Source: Sphingomonas sp. ERG5
GTDB taxonomy: Bacteria; Pseudomonadota; Alphaproteobacteria; Sphingomonadales; Sphingomonadaceae
Reading direction: 5' to 3'
NCBI RefSeq assembly: GCF_000803065.1
Contig: NZ_JSXI01000080.1
Location: 1 to 43,521, forward strand
Length of the DNA stretch: 43,521 nt
Shown here: piece after piece, positions 9,019-17,937 of the stretch
Numbering within the stretch: the first letter of the stretch is position 1
How the letters are laid out: each line of letters starts with the position of its first letter
Made by a program: the position numbers and the translations under genes
The notes under the pieces: generated by a model
Told to the model about the DNA's origin: nothing
The model's database searches: none
The model's input: the letters and a program-made list of their open reading frames with translations, nothing else

Positions 9019-9046
9019 TTGACCGCGCTGAACCCCATACTATGCT
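9019..9046 (+). promoter_or_regulatory. Candidate sigma-70-type promoter for SDR-MFS operon
   Basis: TTGACC (9019-9024) and TATGCT (9041-9046) are separated by 16 bases, in an AT-rich stretch just upstream of the SDR start. Between this promoter and the AGGAG ribosome site lie two AATATT blocks (9055-9060 and 9070-9075) around GCCCCCAAT, which could be an operator. Confidence 0.4.
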
Positions 9047-9091
9047 ACCCAAAAAATATTGCCCCCAATAATATTACCCCAGGAGAGTGTG

Positions 9092-9922
9092 ATGCGTTTT
9101 ACCGGCAAGCGTGCCGTCGTCACTGGCGGCGCTTCGGGAATCGGCCGCGCGACCGCGCTGCGACTCGTCGAAGAAGGCGCGGAGGTATGGATCGGCGATA
9201 TCGACGAGGATGGCGGGCGGGAGATTGCCGCGACTTCCAATGGCCGGATCCGCTTCCTGCGCACCGATGTGATGCAGGCCGGGGACATCGAGGCGCTGAT
9301 GCATGCGGCCGATGCGGCGGGCGGGCTCGACGTGGTGTTCAACAATGCCGGCGCGGGCGGGTCGCGCGACAAGATCGATGCGATCAGCCCGGAGGATTGG
9401 GATCGTACCCAGGCGTTGCTGCTGCGCTCGGTCGCACTTGGTATCCGGTATGCCGCGCCGCTGATGACTGCGCGTGGCGGCGGCGCGATCGTCAACACCG
9501 CGTCGATCGCGGCGCTGCAGACCGGCGCGGCGCCGACCGCGTATTCGGTCGCCAAGGCGGGCGTGCTGCATCTGACGACGATGGCGGCCGCCGATCTCGC
9601 GCAGCACAATATCCGCGTCAACGCGATTTGCCCGGGCTTCATCACCACCAATATCTTTACCTCGGCGCTGGGTATCGAGGGCGAGAAACGCGCCATGGCC
9701 AACGCCGCGATCGGTGCGATCGCCGCCAAGGCGCAACCGCTGCAACGCGCCGGACGGCCTGAGGATATCGCGGCGGCGGTCGCCTATCTCGCCAGCGACG
9801 ATGCGGCGTTCGTCACCGGCACGCACATCACCGTCGATGGCGGCATGACGATCGGGCCGCGGCACAGCTGGGACGCGGAAGCGCCATCGATGTTCGCCGC
9901 GCTCGAGGCGTTCGCGGCATGA
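9092..9922 (+). CDS. SDR family oxidoreductase
   Basis: A 276-residue short-chain dehydrogenase with TGGASGIG (about residues 10-17), an acidic residue after beta-2 (GDIDED) that favours NAD over NADP, NNAGAG, the catalytic Ser of NTASIAA and the pair in AYSVAKAG. It ends with the usual FVTGTHITVDGGMTIG segment. The start at 9092 is fixed by AGGAG 6 bases upstream. Its stop overlaps the start of the MFS gene (ATGA), so the two are translationally coupled. It probably oxidises the sugar-like or alcohol substrate that the transporter imports; the substrate is not known. Confidence 0.9.
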   Translation: MRFTGKRAVVTGGASGIGRATALRLVEEGAEVWIGDIDEDGGREIAATSNGRIRFLRTDVMQAGDIEALMHAADAAGGLDVVFNNAGAGGSRDKIDAISPEDWDRTQALLLRSVALGIRYAAPLMTARGGGAIVNTASIAALQTGAAPTAYSVAKAGVLHLTTMAAADLAQHNIRVNAICPGFITTNIFTSALGIEGEKRAMANAAIGAIAAKAQPLQRAGRPEDIAAAVAYLASDDAAFVTGTHITVDGGMTIGPRHSWDAEAPSMFAALEAFAA

Positions 9923-11373
9923 ACGATACGGCAGCGCCGGTACACGGCGCCGCGCCGGCGGCGCGCCGGCTCTCCCCGCGCACCACGCTCAGCTACGGCT
10001 TTGGCGCGGTCGCGTACGGCGTGAAGGACAGCGGGTTCGGGACTTTCCTGCTATTGTTCTACAATCAGGTGCTCGGCCTGCCGGCGGCGACCGTCGGGCT
10101 GGTGATCATGACGGCGCTGGTTGCCGATGCCGTGGTCGATATCTCGATCGGGTTCTTTTCCGACCGCACGCGCAGCCCCTGGGGGCGGCGCCATCCCTGG
10201 ATGTATGGAGCGGCAATTCCGATCGCGGTCGGTTGGCTGCTGATCTGGAACCCGCCGGCGCTGAGCGAACCGATGACTCTGGTGTGGCTGTTCGTCACCG
10301 CGATCCTCGTGCGCAGCGCGGTGTCCGCTTATGAAGTGCCGTCACAGGCGCTGACGTCGGAACTGACCGCCGATTATGACGAACGCACGCGGATCAGCGC
10401 CTATCGCTATTTGTTCGGCTGGGCCGGCGGGCTCGGCATCCTGCTTGCCGCCTATACCATTTTCCTGCCCACCGACGCGGCTCACCCCAAGGGTTTGCTG
10501 GAGCGGGCGGGCTATACCCAGATGGCGTGGGTCGCGGCGGGCGTGATGCTCATCGCCATCCTGACCTCGGCGATCGGCACGCATCCGGAGATCAAGCGGC
10601 TGCCCAAATCGCCGGCCAATGGCACGCTTGGCGCAAGTTTCAGCGAATTGGGCACCACGGTGAAGAATCGCGGTTTCCTGGTGCTGATGGGTGCGGGGCT
10701 GATGGTCTATACCAATCAGGGGATCAGTTTTGCGCTGTCCAACTATCTCTATGCCTATGTCTGGCATTTCGAGAAGCTGGCATATGTGTTCCTGATCTTC
10801 GCGCTGTTCTCGGGAGCGACGATGGCGTTTGTGATCGCACCGCGGATCGGGCGGCGCTTCGGCAAGCCGGTCGCGGCGTCGGCCGCGATGGCCGGTGCGG
10901 TGTTCCTGCTGACATTGCCATATTGGCTGCGGCTGGCCGGCTGGTTCCCGGCACCCGAGGATCCGGTCATGATCCCGTTGCTGCTGACGATCTTTGCCTG
11001 CAACACGGCATGCAGTGTTTCGGCGATGATCCTTGGCGCGTCGATGATGGCCGATGTGGTGGAGGATTCGGAAGCCCGGACCGGACGGCGATCCGAAGGC
11101 ATATTCTTCGCCGGATCCTTCTTCATCCAGAAATGCACCAGCGGTTTCGGCATCGCGCTCGCTGGCCTGATCCTGGCCCTGGCGCATTTCCCCGAAGCAG
11201 CGAAGCCAAGTCAGGTGCCGGTTGGAACGGTCGACCGGCTGACCATCATCTTCATTACGGTCTATATCGTGCTGGGCGCGACCGGGGCATTTCTCTTCAG
11301 CCGCTTCCCGTTCGGGCGGACTGAACATAATGCGCGGCTCGACGCGCTGGCGACGACCGAGCATGGAGGCTGA
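9919..11373 (+). CDS. MFS transporter, GPH (sugar:cation symporter) type
   Basis: A 484-residue inner-membrane carrier with about 12 hydrophobic segments. The loop FSDRTRSPWGRRHPWMYGAA is the signature between helices 2 and 3 of the glycoside-pentoside-hexuronide:cation symporter family (MelB-like). Most members carry glycosides or sugar acids with Na+ or H+; some sphingomonad relatives sit in other catabolic loci, so the substrate stays open. It overlaps the upstream SDR by four bases, which argues that import and first oxidation are made together. Confidence 0.88.
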   Translation: MNDTAAPVHGAAPAARRLSPRTTLSYGFGAVAYGVKDSGFGTFLLLFYNQVLGLPAATVGLVIMTALVADAVVDISIGFFSDRTRSPWGRRHPWMYGAAIPIAVGWLLIWNPPALSEPMTLVWLFVTAILVRSAVSAYEVPSQALTSELTADYDERTRISAYRYLFGWAGGLGILLAAYTIFLPTDAAHPKGLLERAGYTQMAWVAAGVMLIAILTSAIGTHPEIKRLPKSPANGTLGASFSELGTTVKNRGFLVLMGAGLMVYTNQGISFALSNYLYAYVWHFEKLAYVFLIFALFSGATMAFVIAPRIGRRFGKPVAASAAMAGAVFLLTLPYWLRLAGWFPAPEDPVMIPLLLTIFACNTACSVSAMILGASMMADVVEDSEARTGRRSEGIFFAGSFFIQKCTSGFGIALAGLILALAHFPEAAKPSQVPVGTVDRLTIIFITVYIVLGATGAFLFSRFPFGRTEHNARLDALATTEHGG

Positions 11374-11464
11374 TCCGCGCTGCCGTTAAAATAGAAATCA
11401 TGGCCGGTCGATTCTGCCCGGGTCCGAACGACAAGGGATGTTCGCGCCATCACGGAGACCGGCC

Positions 11465-11974
11465 ATGTCGACATCGTTTCCCAACCTGACCGCGCAATGC
11501 GCCTGCGGCACTGTCGCGTTCGAGACCAAGCGTGCGCCGATCATCACCGCAGCCTGTTATTGCCATAGTTGCCAGGAAGCGGGCCGACAGATCGAACAAC
11601 TCTCCGGCGCGCCGCCGGTTCTCGATGCGGATGGCGGCACGCAGTTCATCCTTTATCGCAAGGACCGCGTCACCTGTATAAAGGGCGCCGAGCACCTCGC
11701 GGATCGCCGGCTGACTCCGCAATCACCGACGCGGCGGGTATTGGCGACCTGCTGCAACTCGGCGATGTTTCTCGAATTTTCAAAGGGGCATTGGCTGAGC
11801 ATGTATCGCGCGCGCTTTGCGGGGGATGCGCCGCCGCTTGAGATGCGCGTCATGACCCGCGATCGCCGCGATGGTGTCGTGCTTCCCGACGATGTCCCCA
11901 ATCTTGCCGGCCATTCTGGAAAATTCATGGGTAAGCTGTTCTTCGCCTGGATCGCCATGTTGCTGCGGCGCTGA
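11465..11974 (+). CDS. GFA family zinc-binding protein
   Basis: A 169-residue protein with the zinc-site cysteines of the glutathione-dependent formaldehyde-activating (GFA/CENP-V) fold: CACG at residues 12-15, CYCHSC at 31-36, and a further CC pair (ATCCNSA) near residue 98. The family name comes from Gfa, proposed to help make S-hydroxymethylglutathione, but most members have no shown activity. The start at 11465 has GGAG about 8 bases upstream; the open frame to 11438 lacks one. It ends about 190 bases before the RiPP cluster and shows no functional link to it. Confidence 0.85.
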   Translation: MSTSFPNLTAQCACGTVAFETKRAPIITAACYCHSCQEAGRQIEQLSGAPPVLDADGGTQFILYRKDRVTCIKGAEHLADRRLTPQSPTRRVLATCCNSAMFLEFSKGHWLSMYRARFAGDAPPLEMRVMTRDRRDGVVLPDDVPNLAGHSGKFMGKLFFAWIAMLLRR

Positions 11975-12163
11975 GAAGGGGGCCCGAAGGGGCAGGCCGC
12001 GACCGTCGTCCAGACGCTGCAATCGCCGCCGACGCCGCGCCGCACGCGCCCTGATCGACCGGCGCGGATGCGGCGACGTCTTGCGCGGCGGCACAAGCGA
12101 TGCGACTGATCAGGCCATGCCGACGAAAACACCCCATGTTTCCCGCCTGTCGGGAGAGCTTGA

Positions 12164-14062
12164 TTGAGCGCCATCGCCGGGGTGGTTTTTGCCGATGGTC
12201 GCGCGGTGGAGGATGCGTTGCTGGCGCGGATCGTCGGCGCGTCGGCGCGGCGCGGCTTCGACGGCGTGACACGCTGGCATGGTGGCCCGGCGGGGCTGAT
12301 CCGATTCGCACATGCGACGACAGTCGAAGCGGTGGGCGAAGTGCAGCCGTTCGTCAGCCGGCGATCGGACGCAGTGATGGTGTTCGACGGCCGGATCGAC
12401 AATCGCGCGGAATTGATCGCGTTGCTCGGTCCGTCGGACAGCCCCCCGGCATCCGCGCCCGATGGCGAGATCGCGCTCGCGCTGTTTGATCGGCTCGGCG
12501 ACGATTTCGTGCAGCGGCTGGCGGGCGACTACGCGATCGCGATCTGGCAACAGCAGCACCGGCGCTTGCTGTTGCTGCGATCGCCATTCGGCTGGCGTCC
12601 GCTGATCTGGACATTCGATGGGCACCGCTTCGGCTTCGCCACCGAGCCCCGCGGGTTGGTCCTCGGCCTGGGGATTGAGCGGCGGCTCAACGAAGGCGCG
12701 ATCGGTGAGTTTCTTGCCGCGCGCTTTGTCACTGAAACCGACACGTTCTGGCACGGCGTGCACCGCCTGCCGCAAGGTGGCGCACTGGCGTTCGAAGGCG
12801 GCCGGGTGCGCCAATGGGCGTGGCATGGCGGCCCGTTCGAGGATCTGTCGCAGCTATCGCTCGACGAACATGTCGAGCGTTTCCGCACATTGTTCGACCA
12901 GTCGCTGATCGCCGCCGCGCGCGGTTCGGGGCCGGTGACCTCGCAATTGTCCGGCGGGCTCGATTCCTCCTCAGTGGTGTGCCGCATGGCGGAATTGCAC
13001 CGCGACGGCCGGATCGATCGGCCGGTCGGCGCGATCAGCGCGCGCTTCCCCGGCGAGCCGCATGACGAGACGGTGTGGAGCCAGGCGGTCGAGACTCATG
13101 CCGGCATCACTGCCGAGACCGTGGGGTCCCAGCCGTTCGACAGGGATACAGCGCGGCAATGGTGCGCCGATTCCTACCAATTGCCGCTGCGCCCCAACAC
13201 GCTCGACACCACCGTGCCTGTGTGTCGCCAACTGCGTCAGGATGGCCGCCGCATCCTGCTGACCGGAGAGGGCGGCGATGACTGGCTCAACGGGTCGTTC
13301 GCGCACTGGCCCGATCTGCTCGCCCGTGGCCAATGGCGCGCGCTGTTTCGCCACGGCGCCGAGCAATGGCCGGACGCCCCGGCGCATGTCATTGCGCGGC
13401 GTACGCTTTATCCCGCGCTGATGCCGTTGATCAGCGCACGTCATCGCGAAGCATTGCTCCAACCGCATCTCGATTTCCGCCTCGATCCGCCGGACTGGAT
13501 CCGTCCCGACTGGATGGCGCGTATCGGGCTCGAGGCGCGCTGGCGTGATGGCATCGCACGGCAGGGTCTTCGCGGTTTTACGCAGCGCTCGCGCTATGCC
13601 GTGTTCACTCATGCCCGCCGCCACATCGGCTATGAACCGGTTTTCGCTTATGCCGAAAGCCAGGGGATCGAAACCCGTCATCCGTTTCACGATCTCCGGC
13701 TCGCGGATTTTTTCATGGGCGCGTCGGGCAGTTTGTTGCGTAAGCATAATTGCCGCAAATTTCTGCTGCGCGAGGCGATGCGCGGCACCCTGCCCGAACT
13801 GGTCCGGACGCGCACCACAAAGGCGTATTTCGTCGGCCATATCGTCGATGCGGTCGACGGGCTGTTCGAGCAGCGCGCGCCGCGCGACCTGCTCCCCGCA
13901 ACACTTGGCTGGATCGATCCCGACCGGATCGCTGCATTGCACGCGCCGTTCAGCAAATGGCGCAGGGATGGGTCAACCGGGCCGATCCCGGAGACGCAAT
14001 GGGGGCCGGTCTGGTTCGCGCTGGCGATGGACATGTGGCTCGAGAACGCATTCGGTCTGTAG
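12164..14062 (+). CDS. Asparagine synthetase-like lasso cyclase candidate
   Basis: A 632-residue homologue of class B asparagine synthetase. The N-terminal Ntn-like domain begins MSAIAGVV, where true glutamine-using enzymes have Cys as residue 2, so the glutaminase nucleophile is missing. The C-terminal synthetase domain keeps the ATP-pyrophosphatase loop LSGGLDSSS (about residues 261-269) and a TTKAYF segment near residue 555. This combination is typical of lasso-peptide macrolactam synthetases, which adenylate an Asp or Glu side chain and join it to the core's N-terminal amine. Translation starts at TTG 12164, supported by GGGAGAG 5-6 bases upstream. It is the first gene of a three-gene plus-strand set with a radical SAM enzyme and a PqqD-like protein. 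Other amide-forming roles are possible. Confidence 0.85.
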   Translation: MSAIAGVVFADGRAVEDALLARIVGASARRGFDGVTRWHGGPAGLIRFAHATTVEAVGEVQPFVSRRSDAVMVFDGRIDNRAELIALLGPSDSPPASAPDGEIALALFDRLGDDFVQRLAGDYAIAIWQQQHRRLLLLRSPFGWRPLIWTFDGHRFGFATEPRGLVLGLGIERRLNEGAIGEFLAARFVTETDTFWHGVHRLPQGGALAFEGGRVRQWAWHGGPFEDLSQLSLDEHVERFRTLFDQSLIAAARGSGPVTSQLSGGLDSSSVVCRMAELHRDGRIDRPVGAISARFPGEPHDETVWSQAVETHAGITAETVGSQPFDRDTARQWCADSYQLPLRPNTLDTTVPVCRQLRQDGRRILLTGEGGDDWLNGSFAHWPDLLARGQWRALFRHGAEQWPDAPAHVIARRTLYPALMPLISARHREALLQPHLDFRLDPPDWIRPDWMARIGLEARWRDGIARQGLRGFTQRSRYAVFTHARRHIGYEPVFAYAESQGIETRHPFHDLRLADFFMGASGSLLRKHNCRKFLLREAMRGTLPELVRTRTTKAYFVGHIVDAVDGLFEQRAPRDLLPATLGWIDPDRIAALHAPFSKWRRDGSTGPIPETQWGPVWFALAMDMWLENAFGL

Positions 14063-14132
14063 CGTCCTTCGTCTCGACGCGGCGCTGCCATTGGTCGCCA
14101 TAGTCTGTTAGATGGGCTCGGGGGAGAGGCAT

Positions 14133-15965
14133 ATGGTGCAGCAAGCGGCGGAATTCGGGGTTGATGTCTGCCTTGTCCTGCCAGCCTTTAGTTCGGCGCA
14201 TTTTCCGCATCTCGGCACCGCGGTGTTGAAAAGCGCGTGCCAGGCGCGCGGACTGAGCACGCGCGTCCTGTACGGCAATCTGTTGCTGGCGGCTGCCTGC
14301 GGCCTGGAGCGGTACGATGCGGTGTGCGACGCCTCGATGCGCGCCATGCTCGGCGAGCGTCTTTATCGCCCACATGCCTATCCGCCGGAGACCGTTGCCC
14401 GCTTGCCCGCTCTGGGCCCGCTGAGCGCCGAGCTTCAGACGGCTCATGACGAGATTTACGAGTCGGTCGCGCCGGCACTCGACACGCTGGTCGATCAGAT
14501 ACTCGCGTTGAAGCCCCGGATCCTCGGGGTGTCATCGACCTTCGAGCAGAACCTTGCATGCGGTGCCGTGGCGCGACGGGTCAAGCAGATCGCGCCCGAT
14601 ACCTGCGTCGTGATGGGCGGCGCCAATGTCGCATGGCCGATTTGCAACGGCCTTGCCGAGGCGTTTCCGTGGGTCGATCATTTCTTTGCCGGCGAATCCG
14701 ACATCGACTTTCCCGAATTCTGCGAGCGGCTGGTGCGGGAGGGCATCCGCCCCGCCGAGCGGATTGTCCGCAGCGAGCCGATCCGCGATATGCGCACCGC
14801 CTTTGCACCCGATTTCACCGATTTCTTCGCCGCGCTGCGCCCGCTTCAGGCCGTGGGCGCGTTGCCCGACTGGTTGCCGCGCTTTCTGACCATGGAGACA
14901 TCGCGCGGCTGCTGGTGGGGGGCGAAGAATCATTGCACCTTTTGCGGGCTGAACGGTGAAGGCATGGCGTTTCGCGACAAGCCCGCAGCGCTGGTGCTCG
15001 AGGAAATGGCTGCGCTTGGAGAGTGGCAGGTCGATCACATCCATTTGACCGACAATATCATGCCGCATCACTATCTGACCGATTTGATGCCCGCGCTGGC
15101 CGAGACCGCGCCGCGCCGCAAACTATTCTATGAAGTGAAAGCCAATCTCAGCGAGGCGCAGGTCGATGCGCTGGCGCGGGGCGGCGTGGTGGCGATCCAG
15201 CCGGGGATCGAATCACTTTCCTCGGATTTGCTGCGGTTGATGCGCAAGGGCGTGTCGGCGCACCAGAACATCGCGTTGCTGCGCAGCTGTGCCGGGGTCG
15301 GCATCGAGGTGCAATGGGGCATCATCTACGGCTTTCCGGGCGAGACCGCGGCCAATTACGAAGAGATGATCGCGGTCATGCCGCGCCTTGCGCATCTCGA
15401 GCCGCCCAACGCCGCGCACCAGATCCTGATTGACCGCTACAGCCCCTATTACAAGGACTCGATCGGGTTGGGGATTGGTGCGGTCTCGCCATTTTCCGGT
15501 TATCGCGCACTCTATCCAGCAGAGGTGGCCGCCGCGGATGTCGCCTATCATTTCGACGGCAGCTATTCGACCGAATTGCTCGACCAGCCTGAGTTGATCG
15601 AGCGGATGCAGGTGGCGATCGCGACATGGAAGCGTGTCTGGGGCGCTGCGCGGCGGCCAATGCTGCAACTGGTGACGGTTGGGACGTCGTCGGTCATACT
15701 CGATTCGCGGCCGATCGCGCGCCAGCCGATCACCCCACTTTCAGCGCAACATCATGACGCGCTGACCCAATTCGAACGGCCGCGTGCGCGTATCGGCCTC
15801 GACCCGGCGCTCGCCGCTTCTGCCGACTGGCTGGTCGAGCGTGATTTCGTGATTGAGCATGAGGGCAGGTTGATGAGCGTGGTGGTGCGCCCCCGTCCGC
15901 ATGTTCTGGCCAATACTCCACCGTTGACGGGGAACGAGACGCGCACGCTGGAGACGGCGTCCTGA
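14133..15965 (+). CDS. B12-type radical SAM RiPP maturase
   Basis: A protein of about 610 residues. The N-terminal third resembles a cobalamin-binding domain (VCLVLPAFSSAHFPHLG, then VMGGANVAWPICNGLAEAFPWVDHFF). The radical SAM domain follows, with the cluster cysteines spaced CX7CX2C (CWWGAKNHCTFC, about residues 259-270) instead of the usual CX3CX2C. A GIESLSSDLLRLMRKG and GFPGETAANY pair is typical of this family. It matches my recollection of RiPP maturation radical SAM protein 1 (TIGR03975-like), whose members are predicted or shown to methylate unactivated carbons in peptides. The start at 14133 is preferred for its GGAG site; ATG 14112 would add seven residues. Substrate and exact reaction are inference. 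Confidence 0.87.
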   Translation: MVQQAAEFGVDVCLVLPAFSSAHFPHLGTAVLKSACQARGLSTRVLYGNLLLAAACGLERYDAVCDASMRAMLGERLYRPHAYPPETVARLPALGPLSAELQTAHDEIYESVAPALDTLVDQILALKPRILGVSSTFEQNLACGAVARRVKQIAPDTCVVMGGANVAWPICNGLAEAFPWVDHFFAGESDIDFPEFCERLVREGIRPAERIVRSEPIRDMRTAFAPDFTDFFAALRPLQAVGALPDWLPRFLTMETSRGCWWGAKNHCTFCGLNGEGMAFRDKPAALVLEEMAALGEWQVDHIHLTDNIMPHHYLTDLMPALAETAPRRKLFYEVKANLSEAQVDALARGGVVAIQPGIESLSSDLLRLMRKGVSAHQNIALLRSCAGVGIEVQWGIIYGFPGETAANYEEMIAVMPRLAHLEPPNAAHQILIDRYSPYYKDSIGLGIGAVSPFSGYRALYPAEVAAADVAYHFDGSYSTELLDQPELIERMQVAIATWKRVWGAARRPMLQLVTVGTSSVILDSRPIARQPITPLSAQHHDALTQFERPRARIGLDPALAASADWLVERDFVIEHEGRLMSVVVRPRPHVLANTPPLTGNETRTLETAS

Positions 15966-16044
15966 ATCGGATCGCCTATCCCGTTATCGCGTCGCTTGAT
16001 CATGCTGCCGCGCATGGCTACCCCGATCCCCGGGGGAACTGCAA

Positions 16045-16344
16045 ATGACTATTGCCACATCTATCGAAGACACTGCGCTGATCAGCCGCAAGCCGACGTT
16101 GATCGCGGCGGATGTTGCCGACGAGGCGATCCTGCTCGATGTCGATAGCGGCTATTTCTTCCAGCTCAACAAGACCGCGGCACGGATCTGGAGCCTGGTG
16201 GAGGAGCCGCGTACCTTGTCCGATCTCTATGCGCAGCTGGAAAAGGTCTTCGCCGTGGATGCGGCAACTTGCCGGCGCGAGGCGGTGGAATTCGTCGTGC
16301 AGATGCGCGATCGCGGCCTGCTGGTCATTGGCGATTCCGTCTAA
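16045..16344 (+). CDS. PqqD-like RiPP recognition protein (lasso B1 type)
   Basis: A 99-residue PqqD-family protein with the winged-helix RRE pattern: a two-strand start (DEAILLDVDSGYFFQLNKTAARIW), then helices with LSDLYAQLEKVF and a final helix ending DRGLLV. In RiPP pathways this fold binds the leader peptide and presents the core to the enzymes; in lasso clusters the separate form is called B1. GGGGGAA precedes the ATG. It is the third gene of the plus-strand set, after the cyclase-like and radical SAM genes. Its stop overlaps the stop of the convergent oxygenase gene by four bases (16341-16344). No transglutaminase-like protease domain is fused to it or encoded next to it. Confidence 0.88.
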   Translation: MTIATSIEDTALISRKPTLIAADVADEAILLDVDSGYFFQLNKTAARIWSLVEEPRTLSDLYAQLEKVFAVDAATCRREAVEFVVQMRDRGLLVIGDSV

Positions 16345-16946
16345 TTCCCGCGCGTGCGATAAACCCAGCAATTCACGGCAAAGCGGGAATCGGCGAGATC
16401 GCCCGACGGGCAATCGACGCGCAGCACCTCGTGCGGCGCCCATGATGGAAAGACCACCAGGCTGTTCTGCGCCGGGGGGACATCGATACCGGTGTCGCCC
16501 GGACTGGCGCCGATCCGGTGCAGCCTGAGGCAGCCGCCGCTGAAACCCTGTGGCTCCCGATGAAAATAATAGACTGCACTCAGCATCCGGTCGCCACGCG
16601 CGGGTTGATCGCGAGTATAGGTGTCCGAATGGAGCTGGAAATGCGCGCCGTCATTATGTGCCGCCAGTTCGAGTTCCACTTCGCTGATCGCGAAGGGCGT
16701 GACACGCAATGCAGCGATCCAGCCCGGCACCGCCGCGCGGATATGGTCTTCCAGCAGGTCGCGATGCGGCCCCAGATCGCGCAGGGTGACTGCCCGCCGT
16801 ACCGCTGGATCGACAATGTTTCCGGCGAGCGCGGCCGGACGGAAGCGCGGCAGATTTGCCATCGTCCAGTCGCGTAGCGCGGCATGGTCAGCGGGCGGCA
16901 GAAAATCCGCCTGCCGCAGATAGGGTGTCATCAGGCCGCCGCTCAT
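16341..16946 (-). CDS. 2-oxoglutarate/Fe(II) dioxygenase, prolyl-hydroxylase-like
   Basis: A 201-residue oxygenase of the prolyl 4-hydroxylase-type double-stranded beta-helix fold. The iron ligands are H106-x-D108 (FQLHSDTY) and H172 (SWAPHEVL), and R188 (DSRFAVNCW) is placed to bind the 2-oxoglutarate carboxylate. Such enzymes hydroxylate C-H bonds of peptides or small molecules. Its ATG overlaps the stop of the sulfotransferase gene (ATGA), so it belongs to the minus-strand tailoring operon. The precursor core contains Pro, Asn and Asp, all known hydroxylation targets in other systems; which is used here cannot be read. Hydroxylation could also create a site for the sulfotransferase. Confidence 0.85.
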   Translation of the reverse strand: MSGGLMTPYLRQADFLPPADHAALRDWTMANLPRFRPAALAGNIVDPAVRRAVTLRDLGPHRDLLEDHIRAAVPGWIAALRVTPFAISEVELELAAHNDGAHFQLHSDTYTRDQPARGDRMLSAVYYFHREPQGFSGGCLRLHRIGASPGDTGIDVPPAQNSLVVFPSWAPHEVLRVDCPSGDLADSRFAVNCWVYRTRGN

Positions 16947-17842
16947 CGAGCGGCGTCGGTCGGCCGTGTCGCGCGTTCGCGCAGATAGCGCAGGACGAAC
17001 GCTTCGCTGCGCGCATCGGCCTGGCGTCGCATGCGGATCGCCGGTGGCTCGGCATTGCTGCCGAGTTCAGCGAACAAGCCGCCGACAATGTGCCGGTAAT
17101 CGGTGATGAGTTGTTCATAGGCGACGTCATGCGGCGCGGTGCCGATTGCGGCGAAGAGATTGCGCCAGTGGCCGTGGCAGAAATCGGCATAGCCGATCAA
17201 CCGGTCGAGCCGTTCGACATCGAATTCGGGGTCGAGACCGGGCTCGGTGCGCGGGACGATCCCGTCTTTCCCGGAGCCGCTCTCGGGAATTTCGCGCCAT
17301 TTGCCGGTTTCGCTGGCGAACAGCGCCGAAATCGCCTGACGCAGCCGGTCGCGGCGGTGGAGATGGACGAATGTCGGCGCTGGAAAGATCGTGGCGAGCA
17401 GCGCGGCAAGGTCACGATAGACCGCGGGCGATAGCGCTTCAGGCAAAGCGCCATCGAGAACAGCAAAGCGGGCGGGGTCGACTTCCTGCGCCAGTTCCTG
17501 AACATCGCGCCAGAATAGTTTGACCGCCAACAGGCCGTCCGGGCCGGTGCGATTACCATGAACCGCCCGGATATAATCGTCGATACCGGGCGCTGCCCAG
17601 CGTGCTGCCAGACCAGGTCGAAATCCGGCATGAAAATATTCGAGCGGACAACCCAACCCGCCGGCGAAATACAGCGCTTCGCCGAGCAAGGTGCTGCCCG
17701 ATCTCGGATGTGTGCAGATCAGGATCGTGTTGTGTGGGCGGCCGCGCCAGGGCGGATAGTCATGGTCCGCGGTCGCGAGATCGTAAGGAGGCCGCGAGGT
17801 CGTCGAATCAGATGAGGCCGTCGAATCGGATGGGGATGTCAC
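16943..17842 (-). CDS. Stf0-like sulfotransferase
   Basis: A PAPS-dependent sulfotransferase of about 299 residues. The 5'-phosphosulfate loop CTHPRSGSTLLGEAL lies near residues 43-57 and a 3'-phosphate-binding segment FVHLHRRDRLRQAIS near the middle. The overall layout (LGCPLEYFH after the loop) matches Stf0, the trehalose sulfotransferase family, and related small-molecule sulfotransferases. The start is uncertain. GTG 17842 overlaps the stop of a 35-codon ORF (GTGA) and gives a normal N-terminus; an upstream GTG at 17944 would add 34 unlikely residues. It follows the precursor and is coupled to the oxygenase gene, so a peptide target such as Tyr, or a hydroxyl made by the oxygenase, is inferred. 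Confidence 0.82.
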   Translation of the reverse strand: MTSPSDSTASSDSTTSRPPYDLATADHDYPPWRGRPHNTILICTHPRSGSTLLGEALYFAGGLGCPLEYFHAGFRPGLAARWAAPGIDDYIRAVHGNRTGPDGLLAVKLFWRDVQELAQEVDPARFAVLDGALPEALSPAVYRDLAALLATIFPAPTFVHLHRRDRLRQAISALFASETGKWREIPESGSGKDGIVPRTEPGLDPEFDVERLDRLIGYADFCHGHWRNLFAAIGTAPHDVAYEQLITDYRHIVGGLFAELGSNAEPPAIRMRRQADARSEAFVLRYLRERATRPTDAAR

Positions 17843-17912
17843 GTGTCGCCAAAGCTTATCGGCACTGGTGCCGTCGGCCCGTTCGCGGCGCTCGCACCGT
17901 TCAGGGCAGGCC

Positions 17913-17937
17913 CCGGCCCATCCAGAAAATGGGCCGG
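17913..17937 (-). promoter_or_regulatory. Stem-loop just after the precursor gene
   Basis: Perfect 8-bp stem (CCGGCCCA and TGGGCCGG) with a 9-base loop, beginning 20 bases after the precursor stop on the minus strand and before the tailoring genes. There is no U-tract. In many RiPP operons a hairpin here reduces read-through or protects the precursor mRNA, raising precursor over enzyme levels; that role is inferred. Confidence 0.55.

Noticed and set aside
11975..12163. A second small precursor gene before the cyclase-like gene
   Set aside because: The spacer holds only short Arg-rich frames without ribosome sites or a W/Y-x-x-P leader motif.
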